This document shows positions 55,338 to 64,000 of a stretch of DNA of 64,000 nucleotides, piece by piece. Source of the stretch: Unio delphinus (lineage: Eukaryota; Mollusca; Bivalvia; Unionida; Unionidae). A model generated the notes under the pieces. The model was given only the letters and a program-made list of their open reading frames with translations, did no database searches and was not told the origin of the DNA. Position 1 is the stretch's first letter. Each line of letters opens with the position of its first letter. The stretch is from assembly GCA_029339505.1 (NCBI GenBank), contig JAQISU010000210.1:16321501-16385500 (forward strand), read 5' to 3'. Made by a program: the position numbers and the translations under genes.

Positions 55338-56035
55338 AAATAAAAAAACAGCTTACCTTGTATAGTGTATGTTATTCATAAATTTCCACTTTATATATTC
55401 CTACATCCCATCAGACAAGAAATTTGTTATGTAAACTGTTTTGAATCCCACAAAATAAACAACATTCCAACAAAATATGCTCACATTTCAGAATCAAAAT
55501 CATTGATCTCAAACACTGCAAGGTCATCACACCATTGTGCAAGTGATGATGTTCCCCACGTCATCCAATTCAAAATCACATGCATCTTGTGTTGAAATGG
55601 GACAAACATCAATATCTGATCCATTTTGTAATCATCCATTGAACCCTTAGATATCGCTTGCACTGAACCGTTAGAGTCACTCATATCTGAATCAGAATCC
55701 GTCTTTGATTATCTTATCAACACCGGTTGCATAAAGCACAAAAAATCCTTTACAGTTTCTACATTTAACCTCTTAGCTTTCAAACTTATATCAAAATGTT
55801 GAGTAAACAATCATCTCATTGGTTATGATAATCAAAAATATATAAACTTCTGAACTTTGAACCAGTCAATGTTTAGTTAACATTGCACATAAGCAGCGCT
55901 GGAGTTTTGAGTACTGAAGAACTTTATGCACCTAAGCGACACTTGGGTAGTAAACTATATTTGTGTCAGTGGGGTTCAGAAGCTATTTACAGGAGATGCT
56001 TAGATGTGGTAGACGTAGTCAAAGGGTTCAATTTT
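55338..56035 (-). repeat. Right arm of the large inverted repeat pair
   Basis: Reverse complement of the 52540-53610 arm with an internal deletion of roughly 370 bp. Shared blocks include GGGATTCAAAACAGTTTA, the DDLAVFEIN-coding stretch and GTAAATAGCT near the outer end. Confidence 0.65.
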
Positions 56036-56499
56036 AGGACCCACTAAAATCATGTTGCGAGAATGCACCCTGGGCTAGCTAAAGACTGCACATATCAATA
56101 CCAAACTCTATGCACTAGCCTTGCAATGTTTGGTTTTAAAATGATACCAATGCATAATGGGCATACCGAGTCAATAATAACTTTCCTAGGCTGACAGAAG
56201 TGACTTATTATGACTAGCCTGTGTATGTGTATTAATTAGTTTATTGATAAATCTATTTGTTTATGAAAGAATAACAATGGTTGAAATATATTTTACTTGA
56301 AGAAAACAAGTAGAAAAGTATTGCATTCGATCTCATGGTGTTGACATGCACTTCAGAATGTGATACATTATATTATATTCATACCCACAAAACGAAACAT
56401 GCCTTAGTAATTATGTAGGAAGAACAATGGTATTGATGCCAGTTATGGGGGCTGGGGACTCGAAATGTCAGATATGGAAAAACATGTTTTGTAACGACA

Positions 56500-56749
56500 C
56501 ATTGTTGTTCTTGGGATTAACGCCATTTTTCAGCACACAATAGGCTATACATGGCGGCCAGTATTACTGGTGGTGGAAGAACCCAGGGAAAACCCTCAGA
56601 AAGAAGCACCAACCCACAAGAAGCTACTGGTAAGCTTTCTCACATAACTACATTAGCCGAATCTTAAGACTCGAACCCATGCAGACAGGTGGGACAGCAG
56701 TGATCCGTAACGGAAAGCACTTTAGACCACTCAGCCACTCTGGGCCCCT
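56500..56749 (-). mobile_element. SINE-A copy, full length
   Basis: The reverse tail GGATTAACGCCATTTTTCAG comes first and the reverse head CAGCCACTCTGGGCCCC last. Confidence 0.92.
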
Positions 56750-57472
56750 TGTGACATGTGAAAACGACAGAAAATAAGTATCATCAAGCTATTCAAAATC
56801 TTTCTAGTGAAAACATTTAGGGTACTTTATGCTCATTTCTAAAGGGTTGACGAATATGCATATGAAACAAGACAGCTGCCACTATAATATATTTTTTTTA
56901 CCAAATAAGGGAACCCATCATATTTCCCATTTCTGGAATGAACACCACCTCATATAAGTAACAGTCTAAATAACTGACATGCAGTGTCATTTGTGATGAA
57001 TAAAAGCCTCATGACTCATGTCTTGATTGATTCATTATATTGTAGTTTAAAAAAAATGTATTGCGGAGTAGGGGGGGGGAGAGGAGGAGAACATTCCTCA
57101 TGTAGATTACAGCTCCTTGATATAGCAAAATCCAGAAGTTGATACAGAAATCTTGCTTGCTGTAATTGCTACCATTTTCGATTCGAGAAGAATTAACTGT
57201 TTTCTTATTGATAAATAGGTGTAACTCATACGACTTGCATCAAACTGAATCTTCAATAAACATAATTATCAATGTAAATATATTCAAATTCCGACAATGT
57301 TAAGTATCCAGCATTTAACAAAGCATTGTTGTTGGATCAATATAGTTCAGTAACTTAGTTGTCGTGCAATTACCTTGTTTAACAAACAAAAAAAAAAATG
57401 AGGGTAAATGAAAGGTATATCCATTATCTTCGTACGTACGTACTTTCAACAAGATCGATATAATAAACTTAC

Positions 57473-57680
57473 CCGCGAAAATCAATATATTCACACAATG
57501 CGTTACTTCTTAAAGTCTCATAGAAATAGCTCCACAACAGCCATGTTTGTGTCTCATAAAAAATGCCAGCAATGTTACTAGTTGTATGATATCATTCGCG
57601 GGTCATATCGAGGAGGAGTCCATCACTCATGCAATGACGCCAGCGACACTGCCGCAGCAAAATTCCCAAGCTGGAAGTCA
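57473..57680 (-). other. Candidate 5' UTR exon and promoter of the host gene
   Basis: A consensus donor (TTCGCGG/GTAAGT, exon edge 57473) follows a stretch with raised CpG (GGCGTCATTGCATGAGTGAT; CGATATGACCCGCGAATGAT). The distant acceptor at 28479 needs an upstream exon, and this is the best-looking donor I found. No long frame is present, only a short upstream ATG frame. It is a candidate only; the true first exon may be elsewhere. Confidence 0.3.
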
Positions 57681-58331
57681 GACTGTTTCTAATTATAAAA
57701 TCTTCGTTTCTATTTCTTTCTGATTAAAAATGGCCAGTGAGTCATCAATGCTTTAAACTGGGAGTCGCTCACCGGCTTTAACTAGGTCACTTCCTATCAA
57801 TGGTTCATACTGAAACTTTGCCAATTTTGGACAGGTAATACAAGATTTTGGACAGGTAAAGTGTCCTCCCACGCTTTACAAAGTTTGCGTAATAAACTGC
57901 AATTTTCTTTGAACAATAAAAACTAACAAATATATGAATACTTAAAAACTACTGCTGATGTAAGTACTTACTTCCAACTAAGGAACTATCCGTTTAAACC
58001 GTTAATTAAATGTCGGCACTCTCAAATTGATCGCCTCAGGTAACGCGCACCATTCACATCCGGCAATATCCGGGGACTTTTCACAAATTCTGATGACGAT
58101 TACAACATTGAAGTGTTTAAAAATCAGAGGCCGTTCATGGGAGTTAAAAAAAATAGCAGCGAGAGGTTGATTGTTAAACGAGTTATCATATGAAAAGATT
58201 CTGAACGGCAAATTCTCTTATATATGTTCAAGATTATTTACTCCACTGTGGTAATACAGGAAACTATAGTTAACCCAACAATCTAAAAATAGTATGATCT
58301 TTAGACCAAAATTTACTACTAATACCACTAC

Positions 58332-58434
<103 letters not shown>

Positions 58435-59808
58435 AGCCAAATTCAGAATACAACACAAAAGAAGTTGTGGGGGTATCATACAGAAATAAATACCTTTAAT
58501 TTTTTTGAATACGGGTAGGGTACCCCTAAGGTATACTAGCTTACTCCTACTTGAGCCTCACGGGGTATCTCAAAATAATGTCATGGACCTTGTGTCAGAC
58601 GAAGCCCTTGTTTATTCTTTTCCGCCGAACTTTAGCAGTTAGTCATCAAATAATTTAGCAAACTATTGACTTTTGTATGAAAACAGGCGAAATAATTCAA
58701 TAATTCAAGACGGTTACAATGAAAGAATAGCAAAGCTCGATCCAAACAGGCCGGATATATGGTACTGCGCTCAAATGGATACGCTCTAATTGCAATGTTT
58801 TACTTCGTGCTACGGAATAAATAAGCCGATACATATACATATAGAGCTTTTGTGTGAGATACTTTAAAAAAAAACCTGAGGAGACAACCACCGCTTGACA
58901 AAAATGATACATACTAATTCACAATATTGTTATCAATATAATTAAATCTGTTTTCATTTTTCACAAATTACTTTAAAAGTTACTTTTATAATTTAAAACT
59001 AAAAAATGCATTTGTCACAACTTAATGTTGAGTTTTGCACATAAAGTCGTTTACGATCCTTTGATCACACCTTTAACATGTTTCATGCATGGTAGCGAGG
59101 TGGCTAAACAAGAATTGCAACTTTGACAGAAATTTTGGATTTTTTTTTTTTTTATAAAATCATTTTATTTAGTTATTTACTAGTTTATATAGATGTGTTA
59201 AGGACATATATTCCTTTTTAAGACTGTGAACCAGTCTAAAGTTTTGGGGGGTTTTGAACTTTACTACGTGATTTATTTTAAGTTCACAACATATTTTCTT
59301 GTTTGTTGAATAAGTTTGATTACTGTTTCCTGGCCCTCATTCCCCAGGGCCAAGAGTAGCCAACACACACACACACACACCTGTTTATATACCTATTCTA
59401 GAAATAGGAGTAGATAGTAAATAGAAGGGTTCAGTGTCATCGCTTACCGTAATCAGCAAGGTCTCTGCATGTGCCATCACACTGCCCTTGGCAATGTGTT
59501 TACTATAGTGAAAGCTCACTTATTTCTCTTCAGTGAAAAGTTTTTATATTGCAATTTACAGAACTATTAGCATATACATAGCAAACTCCTCAATCATCTT
59601 ATTTCTGGGAAGTGCCTGCACTCTTATTTTAAACTGAGATACTTAGGACAACAGAGATCTGAAATGAATCAGACTGGCCTTTGCCCCAGTACATTACATT
59701 ATTGTTGCGGTATATCGTGATTCATATCTAGGTATGGTCGAAAATAACACGGTGTAGAGTAGCATAAAATGTTGCATGGTGTTCAGCTATTCTGTTTAGG
59801 CAAATTTA

Positions 59809-59810
<2 letters not shown>

Positions 59811-59860
<50 letters not shown>
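59811..59860 (+). repeat. (CT)n microsatellite
   Basis: About 24 CT units, 15 bp before a SINE-A head. Confidence 0.98.
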
Positions 59861-59862
<2 letters not shown>

Positions 59863-59874
59863 AAATATATCAGT

Positions 59875-60120
59875 GGGGATCCCGAGTGGTCTAAAGCGTT
59901 CTCCGTTACGGATCACTGCCATCCCACCTCTGTCTGCGTGGGTTCGAGTCTCAGATTCGGCTAATATAGTTATGTGAGAAAGCTTGCCAGTAGCTTCTCG
60001 TGGGTCGGTGGTTCTTGCTGGGGTGGTGGTCCGGGTTCTTCCTCCATCATTAAAACTAGCGCCATGTATAGCATATCGTGCGCTGAAAAATGGCGTTAAA
60101 CCCTACAATAACAACAACAA
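59875..60120 (+). mobile_element. SINE-A copy, A box partly deleted
   Basis: The head GGGGATCCCGAGTGGTCTAA lacks the usual CCGAGTGG duplicate. The B box GTGGGTTCGAGTC is intact, and the tail AATGGCGTTAAACCCTACAA is followed by (AAC)n. Confidence 0.92.
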
Positions 60121-62283
60121 AAGCATCTATCAGTGCCTTGGCTTGGGTGGCTTTGTCCCAAATAGCACCTCATGCGTCACAGATGACAGGTAATAGCGGG
60201 GGACTATTTTTAAATTTCCTACGAAGAAAAACCACTAGTTGGACGGGTCTTATTCCACGGTTGTAATTTTAAAATGTTAGAAAAGCGGTATCTGGTCCAA
60301 ACTTATTTAGCGGATGTAATTACGACGTTGGAAAATCACCAGTTTGGCCAGCTTTATTTAGCGGATGTAATTGCGACTAGTTGACCGACCATATTCAGCC
60401 GTTGTAATTTTTATATCGGAAAAATTACTAGCTGGGATAACTTGATGTAGGAGCTGAAAATCAGACTTTGGAGATGCATTAGTTAGGCCAATCTTATACA
60501 GTGACTGTAATTCCAATGCTGGAAAAATAGTTGGTCAAGCACCAACGAATCATTATAAAATTGTCAAGCTGGGCCGACGTTGGGTTAAAATGCTCTAGCG
60601 CTCTGCTTGATAACTTATTGCAAAAGAAGGCCAAAGAGCAAAATATCGTTGGGCAAGCACATTCGGACGATGTTAGTACAACGTAGTCCAACTATCCTGT
60701 TCTTTTTGTTGTTATTTATTTTGGTATGATTGTATCTTGTATGTTTCTTTTGTTGTCATTGTTGTTTTCGCTATGTTGGGATTATCAGAGTTGTATTCTA
60801 ATCTCCGAACTTTGTATGAAAATTTATATATATGTAACATATAAAAACATTTTGAGAATCATTTTAAATTCAGAATAACCGATAATAATTTTTTCATAAA
60901 ATATAAAGTTTAATATCTTCTTCTTATTATTATTATTATTGTTTTTTATATTATTATTACTGTTGTCATTATTGTTGTTAGTATTGTTATTATGAGTAGT
61001 ATTGCTATTATTATTGTTGTTATTGTTAATATTGTTGTTGCTATTATTGTTGTTTATATGGTTATTTTTAGTATTTTTATTATTGCGTTGTTCTTATTCT
61101 TGTTGTTTTTTTTTATTCTTGTACGAAAACGTGGAATCAAATTTCAACACCACGGGTTTTGAATGATCTTACTAAGTGTATCTCGATACGAAAAACTGGT
61201 ACGACAATTAAAGAAGATGATAAACTAATATTAGCAGTGCCCTACTGTGAGAACTAAAGAGCGAACGCGGTACCCGTGCTGCACGTACGAAAAAACGTGT
61301 TTTAAATAAGGGTAAACTTGTTACATCTGGATGGAGTACAACGCACAAGAACAACAATATTAACATCTAATAGGACACAATAGGTAGAAGTGGTCACATC
61401 CGGAAGTGAGAGAGCATAAATATTCCGTATGAGGAAGTAGTAGACTCAACAATGTTGACACTCCTTTTGTCAAATCCTTTCTTACCCCTTGGCTACCTAG
61501 AAGAACCAGTGGGAGAAGGAAAGGAAAGGAAAGAATATATATACACATGAAAGCGGGACAAACGTTAGGAGAACGAAGGGTGGGAAAATTAAGTCTCCCA
61601 TGAAAGGCCTAAATAATGTTAGACTTAGCTGGTAGGAAAATAAAACAAGTACGCAGGGGACAAAATCTATAGCAGAAACCAATTCAAAGAGCAGGTGCAA
61701 AAGACGAATTCGTATCCAAAAATTAGAAAAATCAATCAAAGACCAGAGAAGGAGAGATTGCAGAAATTGAAGGGGGAAAATCCATACCCCAAAGAGAAAG
61801 GTTCCGTCCCCACAACTCACAATCTCAACTTGGAATTATGGAAGAAATCTCTAGTGACAAAGAAAACGAATGAATGCAAACAAAAACAAGGAAAACCATA
61901 AACCAGACACAACCGGGCTTTTCAAGGACGCAGGCAAACGCAAATAGAAAACACATTGAGACACTAAAATTGAGACAGGAAAACAAACGAGAACAAGTTA
62001 TTTTAAACAGGTAAAAAATATCACATTAAGGTAGGAAAAGACAAGAGAAACATGTTGAATTAAGATAGGACAAAAACTGGTAATATTGTTTTGATTACAA
62101 ATTAAATAAAGTAAAAAAACATGTCTCAAAACGAGATCTGAGTTTGATAATGTGCATACCATACCTAATACAAAGTCAACTAATACAATGTTTACAGATA
62201 AATCACGTGATTTGAATTTCCTCCTAGAAATTAAATTTTTGAAACATGAATATGACCTGCAAGAACCAGTTAAAATAACAAAC

Positions 62284-62535
62284 AAGGTAGCGGGTTTGAA
62301 TCCTGGCAGAGCAATTCCAAAGACTTCAAAGGATTATGATATCTTCTTGGAGCACACCAGTAACATGATACTGTTAGGACTGGTCGGCCTGATGAAAGGA
62401 TAATGTTAATGGGTGAGACATGATGTTACATATCGGCAGTATTATGCCTCAGTGCTAGACATCATTGTAATCTGCCAGATTGCAGACATCGTAGCGATAT
62501 GACTGAAACAATATTAAAGCAACATTAAAAAACAC
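62284..62535 (+). mobile_element. SINE-B copy, plus strand
   Basis: It has B-box-like GCGGGTTTGAATCCTGGC, the body TGTTAGGACTGGTCGGCCTG and the end CATCGTAGCGATATGACTGA, then ATTAAAGCAACATTAAAAAA. Confidence 0.8.
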
Positions 62536-62540
62536 TCTGT

Positions 62541-62688
<148 letters not shown>

Positions 62689-63033
62689 CTTTATGTACTT
62701 AATTTTTTCGCCTAAATCACTCTAGTTACATATATAAACAATCTTTCCTTGTAATATTTGACCATATGTCATGTTCAGTTGCATCAAAAAAAAAAAACAA
62801 ACATAAACTACCTACCTATCCACAGATGCACCCATCCACAGTGCCGGATGAAGCTGTTGCCGGACCTGTAGCATATGTTATAAAGGAGCCCTAAAAAACC
62901 CACATGAAGATTACAACACGTACATTTGTATGTTGAAAGAAATGTAATTGGATTTTTTTTAGTATTTGCTATACAGCCAGATAATACAACAAATATATCT
63001 GAGATTTCAGTAATAGTATTATTTACATGTAGG

Positions 63034-63294
63034 TTGTTGTTGTTGTTGTTGAAGGGTTTAACGCCATTTTTCAGCACACGATATGCTATGCATGGCGGCC
63101 AGTCTTAATGGTGGAGGAAGAACCCGGGAAAACCCCCAGAAAAAAAAAAAACACCGACCCACGAGAAGCTACTGGCAAGCTTTGTGACATATCCACATTG
63201 GCCGAATCTGAGACTCGAACTCACGCAGACAGAGGTGAGATGACAGTGATCCATAACGGAGAGCGCTTTAGACTACTCATCCACGCAGGGCCCC
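63034..63294 (-). mobile_element. SINE-A copy with intact target duplication
   Basis: A full-length reverse copy, (GTT)n tail first and GGGCCCC head last. The 10-bp duplication ACATGTAGGT (63025-63034 and 63296-63305) flanks it, so this is a recognisable retroposition event. Confidence 0.93.
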
Positions 63295-63569
63295 AACATG
63301 TAGGTAATTGATAGCTTGAAAACATTTAGCACGTGATCTTTGAAAGTGCGGGGGCCCGTAGCGTATGCTAATTTTGCATCGGGTGTTGTCTTTTATAGAA
63401 CAAACGCAGAAAAAAATGAACACATGAGCAGTCTCTAAAACCCGTAACTATTTCGCTTGCATTATGTCACACTCTGGAGATCAAGTAACACAAAAAAGGA
63501 AAACTATCCCTGTAAATTTAACATGGAAATCCATCCACGTGTACTTATTCTTACAAACTTGTCAGGCAA

Positions 63570-63990
63570 AATCTTACAAGAATGTTTTAACGCATTAACC
63601 ACCGGCGCAGCGTTTATGGGGCAGGAGGTTAGGAACCTCCTTCCATGCACTGTAGCGTCCAGGTCATGTATGATACACTAAAGTGGGTAGTATTACAGAA
63701 AGGTAGACAGATTTAGCTCTACGATGATGCCAAACAATCTGTACCTTTTAGATGCACAACAAACTACAAAGGGGAAAACCTAATGTTAAGACCTGTTTTT
63801 TTTTTCTCTCACTCAAAATACGCCGGTGGTCGGAATCTGATTTTGTGTTCAGATTTTAGACATTTTGTCATCGGATTTAAGGTCTCACTGGACAGTGTTT
63901 TTGGCAAATTTTCGTCCGATAATGACCTATTGCAGAAAAATGTTAATAATACATTAAAGATACAAATAAAAATGAACACATGATTTTTGT
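63570..63990 (+). repeat. Dispersed repeat shared with 23.45-23.90 kb
   Basis: Blocks GTTTATGGGGCAGGAGGTTA, GTCATGTATGATACACTAAAG and TCGGAATCTGATTTTGTGTT are related to the 23.5-23.9 kb minus strand. Family unknown. Confidence 0.6.
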
Positions 63991-64000
63991 TGAAAGGATG

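Larger units (their letters stand above)
28479..57472. other. Long repeat-rich stretch, probably first intron of the host gene
   Basis: 29 kb without any convincing coding exon on either strand. Listed separately are the SINE copies, minisatellites, microsatellites, a PIF/Harbinger-like element and a large inverted repeat. Smaller tandems are at 30220-30290 (32 bp x2), 31905-32020 (about 68 bp x2) and 36775-36930 (about 33 bp, starting ATGTTTCCAC). The remaining sequence shows nothing recognisable. Confidence 0.6.

Noticed and set aside
61497..61901. Overlapping ORFs on both strands
   Set aside because: Low-complexity Lys/Glu-rich versus Phe/Leu-rich antisense frames with no motifs.

Overview
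The window joins two different things. Bases 1 to about 14,690 are a Maverick/Polinton (adintovirus-like) large DNA transposon, or endogenous virus, cut by the left window edge. The rest is AT-rich, intron- and repeat-laden animal DNA holding the first coding exons of an L1/neuroglian-type immunoglobulin cell-adhesion gene on the minus strand. The tRNA-derived SINEs, bilaterian-style gene and many microsatellites suggest a marine invertebrate, most likely a mollusc. That is an inference from repeat style and gene content; no taxon marker is present.

Polinton, left module (1-6.9 kb, all minus strand), is the virion set: a truncated two-helix membrane protein (runs off the edge), a coiled-coil fibre-like protein, an adenain-type cysteine protease, a hydrophobic/basic pX-like protein, a double-jelly-roll major capsid protein, a second pVI/pX-like protein, a coiled-coil protein with a conserved C-terminal helical domain, and a small unknown. 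An 0.88 kb non-coding centre (6.86-7.74 kb) carries three direct repeats, a 22-bp inverted repeat and two tiny ORFs. The right module (7.7-14.4 kb) holds a homing-type HNH endonuclease, a Cys-rich zinc protein, a DNA polymerase B fused to an SF1 helicase (followed in another frame by a second HNH domain), a DDE integrase, a parvovirus-like phospholipase A2 domain, a DUF5679 zinc ribbon and a FtsK/HerA-type packaging ATPase. Replication, integration, packaging, capsid, maturation and membrane-penetration functions are all represented, so the element looks capable of coding for a virion. Most frames are open; two breaks each sit exactly at an A9 homopolymer.

Two features of the element stand out. 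A family of roughly 16-19 bp imperfect palindromes is scattered between and inside genes, adding short Gly-Asn-Ser-rich peptides in frame. TATATA-like boxes lie almost on top of many start codons, giving very short predicted leaders.

Host part: five coding exons with consistent phases were reconstructed by eye on the minus strand (28389-28332 signal peptide; 24476-24371 and 22143-21962 Ig1; 15947-15756 and 15068-14940 Ig2). The last donor is followed about 240 bp later by the Polinton, so the element seems to occupy an intron. A splice acceptor before the ATG exon implies a 5' UTR exon further right, possibly near 57.5 kb. The introns hold at least 11 copies of one tRNA-derived SINE, about 7 of another, a Tigger/pogo-like element, a PIF/Harbinger-like element with an empty-site paralogue in the same window, a hAT-like MITE, a large inverted repeat, several minisatellites and many microsatellites. 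No other convincing host gene was seen.
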